The notes beneath the pieces are model-generated. The model was not told the origin of the DNA. It ran no database searches and saw only the letters and a list, made by a program, of their open reading frames with translations. The position numbers and the translations under genes were made by a program. 43,277 bases of DNA from assembly GCA_021815365.1 (NCBI GenBank), contig JAKAGZ010000024.1:1-43277 (forward strand). The letters are read 5' to 3'. Numbering within the stretch: the stretch's first letter is position 1; every line of letters begins with the position of its first letter. This DNA is from Bacteroidota bacterium (GTDB lineage Bacteria > Bacteroidota > Ignavibacteria > Ignavibacteriales > Ignavibacteriaceae). Below are positions 17,417 through 25,065 of the stretch, one piece after another.

Positions 17417-18498
17417 TCGAATACGAAAACCTGCGAAAAGTTAACCTGCCATTTTTTGAAGAATACCTGCAAAGTTTTAAAGACACACTTGAAAGCGGGT
17501 GGTTCATACTTGGCAGTAATGTAAAAAAATTTGAAAAAGATTTTACAGATTATGTGAATTGTAAATATTGTGTTGGTGTTGCTTCTGGTCTCGATGCTTT
17601 GATTCTTTCGTTAAAAGCATTTGATTTTGAAAGTGGAAGCGAGGTAATCGTTCCCTCAAATACTTATATCGCTACGATCCTTTCAATATTGCACTGCGGA
17701 CTCAAACCAATTCTTGTTGAACCTGATATCAGAACCTACAACATTGACCCATCAAAAATTGAGGAAAAGATTTCTCCAAACACCAAAGCAGTTATGGTTG
17801 TTCATCTTTATGGAAAATCCTGTGAGATGGACCCAATCATAAATATTTGCAGGAAATATAATCTAAAACTTATCGAAGACTGTGCTCAATCTCACGGCGC
17901 AAAATATAAAAATAAGACGACGGGTTCATTCGGCGACTTCGGTGCATTCAGCTTTTATCCCACGAAAAATCTCGGTGCTTTAGGAGATGCAGGTGCAATT
18001 ACAACAGATAACGAAAACCTTGCTAAGATAATCAAACGCTTAAGAAATTACGGTTCCGACATTAAATATTATAACGAAATTGCCGGCTACAACTCCCGTC
18101 TTGATGAAGTTCAGGCTGGTTTTCTTTCAGTCAAATTAAAAAAACTTAATGAAATAAATGATCATAAAAGAAAACTTGCAAAGATATATTTTGAAAATCT
18201 CAGGAATGATTTTATAAAGCCTGATGTACATCAGGATTTTTTTGATGTCTATCATATTTTCAATATTAGGCATCCTAAGAGAGATATGCTGAAAGAGTTC
18301 TTATTAAAAAACGGAATAAAGACAGATATTCATTACCCTGTTCCTCCTCACAAACAAAAGGCTATGAATGAGATCATTAAAGAAAAATATTTCCCGATTT
18401 CTGAAGAGATCCACTCAACTACATTAAGCTTGCCTATTTCTTATTCACACTCAGAAGAGGATATTTATAGAGTGATTGACACAATGAACAGATTCTAG
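17413..18498 (+). CDS. fdtB: DegT/DnrJ/EryC1 sugar aminotransferase (FdtB type)
   Basis: The 361-aa protein is a PLP-dependent fold-I aminotransferase. The Schiff-base lysine is in [15 protein letters not shown] (K185), the cofactor-binding Asp in [11 protein letters not shown] (D156), and the substrate loop includes [11 protein letters not shown] and [12 protein letters not shown]-terminal blocks [13 protein letters not shown] and [11 protein letters not shown] are typical. Coupled by a 4-base overlap to the FdtA-like cupin, it most likely aminates dTDP-3-keto-6-deoxyhexose at C3. It could instead, or in addition, supply the aminotransferase step for the WbpB/WbpD branch; sequence alone does not decide. 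It ends the + strand polysaccharide operon. Confidence 0.85.
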   Translation: MIEYENLRKVNLPFFEEYLQSFKDTLESGWFILGSNVKKFEKDFTDYVNCKYCVGVASGLDALILSLKAFDFESGSEVIVPSNTYIATILSILHCGLKPILVEPDIRTYNIDPSKIEEKISPNTKAVMVVHLYGKSCEMDPIINICRKYNLKLIEDCAQSHGAKYKNKTTGSFGDFGAFSFYPTKNLGALGDAGAITTDNENLAKIIKRLRNYGSDIKYYNEIAGYNSRLDEVQAGFLSVKLKKLNEINDHKRKLAKIYFENLRNDFIKPDVHQDFFDVYHIFNIRHPKRDMLKEFLLKNGIKTDIHYPVPPHKQKAMNEIIKEKYFPISEEIHSTTLSLPISYSHSEEDIYRVIDTMNRF

Positions 18499-18578
18499 TG
18501 AGTTTATTTTTTATTTGATTTTGAATCGGGTTATATTTAATATTTAGCACTCAATAAAGATAAAATTCGGGGGTCTTT

Positions 18579-19883
18579 ATGAAATACGTGTTTTTACTTT
18601 TAGTCTGTGCTTTAGTTTTATATAACGGTTGTATAAAATACACGATAACTTCTCCTGATAATAATACTAAGGGCAAAGTTTCACTTCAAATTGACAAAAC
18701 TAATGCGCCGCAAAATGTTGTCAGGGTTATTGCCTATTTAAGCCGCACTAATTACGCCACTCTCTCCGGTGAATTAAACTTACTGGATAGCTCTAGTGCT
18801 CAAATCACATTTAATGATGTACCGGCTGGGACATGGCATTTAAAAGTAGATGCATTGACTGCAGACAGCCTGGTTGTTTACAGCGGAGAAGCTGATGTGC
18901 AGGTTAATGATGGATTTACTACCCAGGTGAATTTAACATTAGTCCCTACAGGAAATGGCAAAGGCAGCATTTATATTTTTGTCAGATGGGGAACTGGCTC
19001 AAATTGGATTGATTATAGTTTAAACCCAATTTTTACTTCAAATGATAATCCCACCTTTCCCAATCAAGTAAGTACTTCAAAAGTAATTTATGATAACGGT
19101 AAATATAGAATGTGGTATATGTGTACTTACAATGGAGGAAGAAATAATGTGTGGTATGCTGAATCATTAGATGGAATACACTGGCAAAATAAATTTACTT
19201 ATCCTGTATTCGCAAGTGGAAATACAGGATCATGGGATGACTATGGTGTTGCTCCTGGTTCGATAATCAAAGATGGAAATAAGTATTTGATGTATTATAC
19301 TGGCTGGCGATCAATATATGGCGTTTGGCAAATAGGATTAGCTGAATCAAATGATGGTATTACGTGGCTAAGATATCCAAACCCCATCTTAAAGGCTGAT
19401 AGTTCATCAAACTTTAAGATAGGAGTAACTTCGGTTTTGAAAATTAATGGCAAATACTATATGTACTATACTTCAAGTCCTCTTGGTTATTACGATAATA
19501 TGAGAATTAATCTTGCGATTTCCTCTGATGGCATAAACTGGACTAGATATCCCGCAAACCCTGTATTAAAACCAACAGAAAGCTGGGAAGGTGTAGGTAT
19601 TAATTTTCCTGCTGTAATATATGATAATAATCATTTCATTATGATTTATAATAATACTGATAGAACAAAACTAGGTATAGCTAATTCAGATGATGGTATT
19701 AATTGGAAAAAGTCTTTGACACCTACTTTTACCACTCGAGATACACAAAAAAAATGGGAACAAGCAGCTTATCCTTTTCTGACTAAATTTGGCAATGAAT
19801 ACTGGTTATATTATACCGGAACACCCCCTAGTTCCAGTGATAAAGGAGAAATTTGCTTTGCAAAGAGCTTAAAGTTATATTAA
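18579..19883 (+). CDS. Lipoprotein with glycosidase-like beta-propeller
   Basis: The 434-aa protein starts MKYVFLLLVCALVLYNGC, a hydrophobic signal with a likely lipidated Cys18, although the -3 residue Tyr is atypical. Residues 25-125 form a beta-rich domain (carboxypeptidase-regulatory or Ig-like look). Residues 140-430 are a repeat propeller like GH43/GH32/GH130 proteins: four blades carry AESLDGIHW, AESNDGITW, AISSDGINW and ANSDDGINW, each followed by proline and preceded by YLMYYTGW or YYMYYTSS strands. It is probably anchored in the outer membrane or periplasm and may bind or cut glycans; catalytic acids cannot be assigned. GGGGG lies before the ATG. Downstream transcription is convergent with the Asp-box protein gene. 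Confidence 0.7.
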   Translation: MKYVFLLLVCALVLYNGCIKYTITSPDNNTKGKVSLQIDKTNAPQNVVRVIAYLSRTNYATLSGELNLLDSSSAQITFNDVPAGTWHLKVDALTADSLVVYSGEADVQVNDGFTTQVNLTLVPTGNGKGSIYIFVRWGTGSNWIDYSLNPIFTSNDNPTFPNQVSTSKVIYDNGKYRMWYMCTYNGGRNNVWYAESLDGIHWQNKFTYPVFASGNTGSWDDYGVAPGSIIKDGNKYLMYYTGWRSIYGVWQIGLAESNDGITWLRYPNPILKADSSSNFKIGVTSVLKINGKYYMYYTSSPLGYYDNMRINLAISSDGINWTRYPANPVLKPTESWEGVGINFPAVIYDNNHFIMIYNNTDRTKLGIANSDDGINWKKSLTPTFTTRDTQKKWEQAAYPFLTKFGNEYWLYYTGTPPSSSDKGEICFAKSLKLY

Positions 19884-19889
19884 ATATTT

Positions 19890-19912
19890 TTGAACAGAAT
19901 AACTATTTTTAA
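19890..19912 (+). repeat. 23-bp direct repeat, left copy flanking the Asp-box gene
   Basis: The 23 bases here and at 23135-23157 match at 22 positions, in the same orientation. The pair encloses the Asp-box protein gene and its ribosome site. Confidence 0.75.
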
Positions 19913-19931
19913 CCTTAGCACCTCATATAAA

Positions 19932-22900
19932 TTACTCACCTTTTGCCTTCTTTAGAATCACAGCAGGTACTGAGGAATCATGCACTAATTTATTGAATGC
20001 TGGTATATCATTATCAATAACATTTTTCAATTTCAAAAGCTGCTCGTCAATCAATTTTACCAGCTCATTTTTTACTTCAATTGCCTGATCGGTCGGCTTA
20101 AAGCTGCCTAAGGACATTAATCTTCCTACTCCTGCAAGTTTATCGTTCAACCGTACAGGAAAGTTTAACGGATCCTGCGAACTTCGGTTTTTTGTCTGGT
20201 ACAAACTTTCTTCTATTGCCGTAATTTTTTTATCAATTTCCTCTTCAGATTTTTTTATTTCATCTGCACCTTTCTGTCCTTTGATCTTTGTCAGAACATC
20301 TTTCATCTGATCCCTGATCTCTCTTATTTGTTTTACTGCTTCATTTGTTTCAGACAATTTGTCCCTAACCGAAATAAGAAAATCAAATTGAGCCTGCAGA
20401 TCCTCCTGTGAAGAAGATGACCTGGGATCTTTGAGTATTTCAAATGGAACTGTTAATGTATCTTTGCCGGAAATTAATCTTGCCTGGTAACTTCCGGGCA
20501 CTGTGACAGGTCCTTGGGTATTACCTGCCCAGAGGATCATCCCTTTAAACTTTTCTGCATTGGGATATCTCATATTCCATGTAAACCTGTTCAGTCCTTT
20601 ATTCACAGGAAGCTGATGATCTTCTTCTTCTGCTTTTGGTTTAATGACTGTAATTATTTTTGAATCCTTATCCAAAATCTGAAGCTGCACCGAATTACTG
20701 TCAGCCGGCGATTTAGGAACAGCATTTTGTGAAAAGAAATAATCAATAATAACACCTCCCGGCAGGTTCTTTCCTTCAGTAATTGTATTATCAGAAGCAA
20801 AGCCGCCGACCCTGTATGTTTGGCGGGGTGTATAAAGCCAGACAGATTTTTTTTCAACTTCTTTATTCAACTGGTATAACGGCGTAAGATCGTCAAGTAC
20901 CCAGAAAGCTCTTCCCTGTGTTGCAACAATTAAATCATTATTCTTTACTGCAAGATCTGTTATAGGAACAATGGGCAAATTTAGCTGGAACGGATTCCAG
21001 TTCACACCGTCATTAAATGAAATATACATACCTTGTTCTGTCCCTGCATACAACAATCCTTTTCTGTTTGGGTCTGCTCTTACAACTCTCGTAAAATGAT
21101 CTGCTGGAATCCCATTTGTAATTTTTTCCCAGTGTTTCCCGAAGTCAGTTGTCTTTAATAAATAGGGATGATAATCATCTGACTTATATCTTGTAGCAGC
21201 AGCATAAAGACCTCCTTCAATAAACGGATCAGCTTCAATGCTATTGATCTGTGCCCACTCCGGTAAAATATTTTTCGGAGGAGTTACGTTCGTCCAGGTT
21301 TTTCCGGCATCTTTTGTGACATAAATCAGTCCGTCGTCGGAACCAGTCCAGATAATTCCTGCCTTAACCGGACTTTCTGTAACTGTAAAAATAGTAGCGT
21401 AATATTCAACGCTTGTATTATCTTTTGTGATCGGACCGCCGGATGAACCAAGCTTCGTTGTGTCATTTCTTGTTAAGTCAGGGCTGATGGCTGTCCAGCT
21501 TTGTCCTTCATTTGTAGTTTTAAACAAAACATTCCCCGCTGCGTAAAGAGTATTTGGATCGTGAATCGAAAATAAAATCGGGAAGTTCCACTGGAACCTG
21601 TACTTCAGGTCTTTAGCTGCATGACCCATTGCATTATCGGGCCAGACATCTACATCGCGGTTCTCACCTGTTTTATGATTGTGCCTGATTATTAATCCAT
21701 CATAGGAACCGCCGTACACGATGTCAGGGTTTTTAGGATCTGGTGCAAGCCATCCGCTTTCGCCGCCTGCTGATTCTTCCCAGTCTTTTTCTGAAATACT
21801 GCCGCCATCAGTTCTGTGAAATATTCTCAGTGTGGAATTATCCTGCTGCGCACCGTAAATCCTGTAGGGAAAATAGTTATCGGTAGTAACCCTGTAAAAT
21901 TGAGCAGTCGGCTGATTGTAATAAGTACTCCAGCTATCACCCTGGTTAACAGAAACCTGCGCTCCGCCGTCATCGCCTATTATCATTTTAGCAGGATCAT
22001 TCGGATTTATCCAGAGATCATGATGATCTCCGTGAGGTGTTCTGATACTTTTAAAACTCTTTCCTCCATCCTTTGAAACCCAGAACCTTACATTCAATAC
22101 ATAAACCATATCTTCATTTTTTGTATCGGCATAAATTCTTGAATAGTACCATGCCCTCTGCCTTAAACTTCTTTCGCTGTTAACTTTGATCCACTTTTCG
22201 CCTCCGTTATCAGAACGGAAAACACCGCCATCGCTGGCTTCAACAATAGCCCAGATGCGATCATGGTTCACCGGCGAAACAGTTACTCCGATAATACCCA
22301 AAGTTCCTTTAGGCAATCCTTCGTTTTGTGAAATGTCTTTCCATGTGTCTCCGCTGTCAGTAGATTTCCATAAACCCGAACCTTCGCCCCCGCTTTCAAA
22401 ACCATAAGGCGTACGTTTAACTCTCCACGTTGATGCATAAAGTATTCTCGGGTTAACAGGATCCATAGCGAGATCAACTGCGCCGACTTCATTATTTACA
22501 AACAGTATCTTCTCCCATGTTTTTCCGCCGTCTTTGCTTCTGAAAATTCCTCTCTGTTCATTCGGTCCGAACAAATGCCCGATAACTGCGGCATAAACCA
22601 GGTCGGGATTTTTAGGATTTATTCTAATACGTGAAATGTGCCTCGAATCTTCAAGCCCGATATGCTTCCATGTTTTTCCGGCGTCAACTGATTTCCACAT
22701 CCCGTTTCCGCTTGAAACATTTCCTCTTAAAGTTTCTTCACCGGTACCAACATAAATAACGTTCGGGTCCCATTCACTAACAGCAACAGCGCCGATAGAG
22801 CCTCCGAAAAATCCATCTGAAATATTTTTCCAGGTCTGTCCTGCATCTTCAGTTTTCCACACGCCGCCTCCGGTGCCTCCGAAATAATAAAGCATCGGGT

Positions 22901-23093
22901 TGTTTGTTACTCCGGTTACCGCTGCAGACCTGCCTCCCCGGAAAGGACCAATGTTCCTGTATTTCAGGCCGTTATAAAATGAAGTATCAACATCTGTGTT
23001 TTGTGAGAATGCGGACGCTGCTGGTAACAGGGTCAGAAGTATCAATGTCGAAGAGAAAATATAAGTACGGAAAAATTTTAAAATAAGATGCAT
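19932..23093 (-). CDS. Secreted Asp-box (BNR) multi-propeller protein
   Basis: The 1053-aa protein has a signal peptide (hydrophobic 12-29, cleavage near ASAFSQ) and about eleven Asp-box motifs (S/T-x-D/N-x-G-x-T/S-W), for example EDAGQTWK, VDAGKTWK, KDGGKTWE, TNEGQSWT and KDAGKTWT, spread from residue 80 to 700. This marks two linked beta-propellers of the sortilin/VPS10, YCF48 and BNR-glycosidase group. Residues about 780-900 contain FnIII-like strands, and residues 910-1010 are charged and helical, probably coiled coil. It is exported; a carbohydrate- or peptide-related role is likely, but no catalytic residues are assignable. Strong GGAGG ribosome site 6 bases before ATG. Flanked on both sides by 23-bp direct repeats, hinting at insertion as a cassette. 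Confidence 0.82.
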   Translation of the reverse strand: MHLILKFFRTYIFSSTLILLTLLPAASAFSQNTDVDTSFYNGLKYRNIGPFRGGRSAAVTGVTNNPMLYYFGGTGGGVWKTEDAGQTWKNISDGFFGGSIGAVAVSEWDPNVIYVGTGEETLRGNVSSGNGMWKSVDAGKTWKHIGLEDSRHISRIRINPKNPDLVYAAVIGHLFGPNEQRGIFRSKDGGKTWEKILFVNNEVGAVDLAMDPVNPRILYASTWRVKRTPYGFESGGEGSGLWKSTDSGDTWKDISQNEGLPKGTLGIIGVTVSPVNHDRIWAIVEASDGGVFRSDNGGEKWIKVNSERSLRQRAWYYSRIYADTKNEDMVYVLNVRFWVSKDGGKSFKSIRTPHGDHHDLWINPNDPAKMIIGDDGGAQVSVNQGDSWSTYYNQPTAQFYRVTTDNYFPYRIYGAQQDNSTLRIFHRTDGGSISEKDWEESAGGESGWLAPDPKNPDIVYGGSYDGLIIRHNHKTGENRDVDVWPDNAMGHAAKDLKYRFQWNFPILFSIHDPNTLYAAGNVLFKTTNEGQSWTAISPDLTRNDTTKLGSSGGPITKDNTSVEYYATIFTVTESPVKAGIIWTGSDDGLIYVTKDAGKTWTNVTPPKNILPEWAQINSIEADPFIEGGLYAAATRYKSDDYHPYLLKTTDFGKHWEKITNGIPADHFTRVVRADPNRKGLLYAGTEQGMYISFNDGVNWNPFQLNLPIVPITDLAVKNNDLIVATQGRAFWVLDDLTPLYQLNKEVEKKSVWLYTPRQTYRVGGFASDNTITEGKNLPGGVIIDYFFSQNAVPKSPADSNSVQLQILDKDSKIITVIKPKAEEEDHQLPVNKGLNRFTWNMRYPNAEKFKGMILWAGNTQGPVTVPGSYQARLISGKDTLTVPFEILKDPRSSSSQEDLQAQFDFLISVRDKLSETNEAVKQIREIRDQMKDVLTKIKGQKGADEIKKSEEEIDKKITAIEESLYQTKNRSSQDPLNFPVRLNDKLAGVGRLMSLGSFKPTDQAIEVKNELVKLIDEQLLKLKNVIDNDIPAFNKLVHDSSVPAVILKKAKGE

Positions 23094-23134
23094 AATTATC
23101 CTCCATAATGAGAGATCTTATGATTAAAAACAGA

Positions 23135-23157
23135 TTGAACAGAATAACTATTTCTAA
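23135..23157 (+). repeat. 23-bp direct repeat, right copy flanking the Asp-box gene
   Basis: Partner of 19890-19912, identical except one base (C for T at the 20th position). It lies 42 bases upstream of the start codon of the minus-strand gene. Confidence 0.75.
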
Positions 23158-23292
23158 AATTATGACTGCTGAATAAAGTTAAACAAAATTGTTTTAATAT
23201 CAACGCGTTTTGTGATGAATGAATCTAAAAAAAATTTATTTGCTTGTGAGTTCAGTTTAATTTTCTGATATTGAAAACCAAAAAAAGTAACA

Positions 23293-24606
23293 TTGGCAGA
23301 ATTAAAGAAAGCTCTCTCCCGTTTTGATCTGATAATGATTGCAATCGGATCAACTATCGGTTCCGGAATTTTCCTGACCCCTGCAATTATTGCTAACTCA
23401 CTTCAGTCACCAGCATATATTTTAATTATCTGGTTAGCCGGCGGACTCCTCATTCTCTGCGGAGCTTTAACCTTTGCGGAACTAGGCGCGTTTATGCCTC
23501 AAGCCGGCGGTGTGTATGTTTTTCTATCCGAAGCTTACGGCAAACCCGCAGGTTTTCTTTACGGATGGGCTTACTTCCTTGTCGTTAACACGGGTGGAAT
23601 TGCCGCTTTGTCTGTTGCGTTTTCAACATATCTTGCATATTTCTTTCCGTTGAGTCCGATTGCTTTAAAACTTACAGCAGTAACCGGGATTTTCATCCTT
23701 ACCGTAATTAATGTACTCGGCGTAAAAATGGGCGGCATCTTCAGCGATCTTTTTACTGTTCTAAAATTAATTGGAATATTTGGAATTATAACAGCAGGGT
23801 TTATCTGGGGAAGCAGCACTGTCACAAATTTTTCTTTTGATACGCATTCCGGTATTACCGGCGGACTTGCTGTTGCAATGGTCGGAGTCTTATGGTCATA
23901 CGGCGGATGGCAGCATGCAACTTACACTGCCGGAGAAGCAAAAGATGCAAAGAAAGATGTTCCTGCTGCAATGATAATCGCAGCTTTGACTGTTACTGCA
24001 ATCTATGTGATTATAAATATTGCTTATATGTTTCTGCTGCCGGTTAACAAGATAGCAAATTCTCCCAGTGTTGCAGCGGACGCTGTAAAAACAGTTCTCG
24101 GTCCAGTTGGCGGAGGAATAATAGCACTAGCAATTTTCATATCAACTTTTGGAACTGCAGGAATTTACACGCTTACAGCGCCAAGAATTTATTTCGCAAT
24201 GGCAAAAGACGGAATATTTTTCCCGCAGATTGCTAAGATTCATCCCAAGTACAGTACACCTCATAACGCAATAATTATCCAATCAGCCTGGGCTGTGATA
24301 CTGATTTTATTCTGGGGTACTTTTGAAAATCTTATTTCTTATGTGGTATTTACGGACTGGATATTTTTTGGTCTGACGGCAGCTAGTGTTTTTATCTTCA
24401 GAAAAAAATTGCCTGAAGCAAAAAGAGACTATAAAACTCTCGGCTACCCTATCACTCCGCTAATTTTTACAGGCGTTGCTGCCTGGTTCGTGATAAACAC
24501 TTTAATCGAAAAACCCGGGCAGGCAATTGCAGGTTTGATTATGCTCGGGCTTGGACTGCCGGTATATTTTTACTGGAAAAATAAAACAAGAAGCCTTGAA
24601 AAATAA
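23293..24606 (+). CDS. APC superfamily amino-acid permease
   Basis: The 437-aa protein has about 12 membrane helices and the APC hallmark in helix 1, IAIGSTIGSGIFLTPAII, whose Gly-rich break binds the amino-acid carboxylate. AGGVYVFLSEAYGKPAGFLY and VGVLWSYGGWQHATYTAGEA (helix 6 region) are typical of the LAT/SteT-like group. It would import or exchange amino acids across the inner membrane. The start is TTG at 23293; AAAAGTAA upstream gives only a weak ribosome site. It is a lone + strand gene, divergent from the Asp-box gene and convergent with the alpha-mannosidase gene, with no obvious link to the glycan loci. Confidence 0.85.
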   Translation: MAELKKALSRFDLIMIAIGSTIGSGIFLTPAIIANSLQSPAYILIIWLAGGLLILCGALTFAELGAFMPQAGGVYVFLSEAYGKPAGFLYGWAYFLVVNTGGIAALSVAFSTYLAYFFPLSPIALKLTAVTGIFILTVINVLGVKMGGIFSDLFTVLKLIGIFGIITAGFIWGSSTVTNFSFDTHSGITGGLAVAMVGVLWSYGGWQHATYTAGEAKDAKKDVPAAMIIAALTVTAIYVIINIAYMFLLPVNKIANSPSVAADAVKTVLGPVGGGIIALAIFISTFGTAGIYTLTAPRIYFAMAKDGIFFPQIAKIHPKYSTPHNAIIIQSAWAVILILFWGTFENLISYVVFTDWIFFGLTAASVFIFRKKLPEAKRDYKTLGYPITPLIFTGVAAWFVINTLIEKPGQAIAGLIMLGLGLPVYFYWKNKTRSLEK

Positions 24607-24646
24607 TAAATGAGACTAAGGATGAACACTGATCCCGATTCCCTCT

Positions 24647-24663
24647 CATAGACGTCAACTTAA
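24647..24663 (+). repeat. Inverted repeat, left arm
   Basis: CATAGACGTCAACTTAA matches the reverse complement of 24967-24983 at 15 of 17 positions. The two arms enclose the multi-hairpin element and could be the ends of a small mobile unit. Confidence 0.5.
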
Positions 24664-24730
24664 CATATAGAGAAAAAATGAAAATGTAGAAAATTATTTA
24701 GAAATATTTCCATAAATAAAAAAATCTTAT

Positions 24731-24898
24731 AAATCCTCTACGAGGATTTGGTGCTTGAAATGGGAATATTTACTACAATAATTTGACCCTGCCTACCGCA
24801 GGCAGGCTCTACGAGGTCAATTACCTAAAACATCGTAGATGTTTAATTATTGTAGAAAAAGTTTTCCACCCATAAAGCTAACATCCTCGTAGAGGATG
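24731..24898. repeat. Symmetric four-hairpin palindromic element (REP/MITE-like)
   Basis: Four short palindromes with three-base loops lie in mirror order: AAATCCTC-TAC-GAGGATTT (24731-24749), TTGACCTC-TAC-GAGGTCAA (24783-24820, interrupted by an insertion), AAACATC-GTA-GATGTTT (24828-24844) and CATCCTC-GTA-GAGGATG (24882-24898). The first two share CCTCTACGAGG; the last has its reverse complement. CTACAATAATT (24773-24783) and AATTATTGTAG (24845-24855) pair across the middle hairpins. The layout is that of a REP-type or miniature element able to fold in DNA or RNA. No transposase lies nearby. Confidence 0.75.
24789..24807. repeat. 19-nt palindrome inserted inside another palindrome
   Basis: Removing these 19 bases restores the perfect palindrome TTGACC/TCTACGAGGTCAA. 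The inserted sequence itself is palindromic (stem CCTGCCT/AGGCAGG with a five-base loop, one base of boundary ambiguity). Its ends are the same as those of the in-frame repeats in the two glycosidase genes. Confidence 0.75.
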
Positions 24899-24966
24899 AA
24901 TAACAGTAATCTTAAATTAAGTTAACCTCCAATAATCACAGTAGTTAGATGGATTATATAGGAAAA

Positions 24967-24983
24967 TTAAGTTAACGCCTATG
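24967..24983 (-). repeat. Inverted repeat, right arm
   Basis: Reverse complement CATAGGCGTTAACTTAA pairs with 24647-24663 (15 of 17). Confidence 0.5.
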
Positions 24984-25065
24984 CAATTCCCTCTGGACTG
25001 CATTCATCCCCGCTGGATTTATGAAATCCGCGCCTGCCTGCAATAGTTGTCAGGTTCTATTTTTC

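Larger units (their letters stand above)
24607..25065. other. Convergent intergenic region packed with palindromic repeats
   Basis: The 459 bases between the 3' ends of the permease and the alpha-mannosidase genes contain no gene I can support. They hold a symmetric multi-hairpin element (24731-24898), a nested 19-nt palindrome (24789-24807), a long-range inverted repeat (24647-24663 with 24967-24983), a 12-nt direct repeat AATTAAGTTAAC at 24915 and 24965, a GGATTT-ATG-AAATCC hairpin at 25015-25029, and an imperfect CCTG...CAGG palindrome at about 25032-25053. Being between two 3' ends, the site tolerates insertions. Confidence 0.75.
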
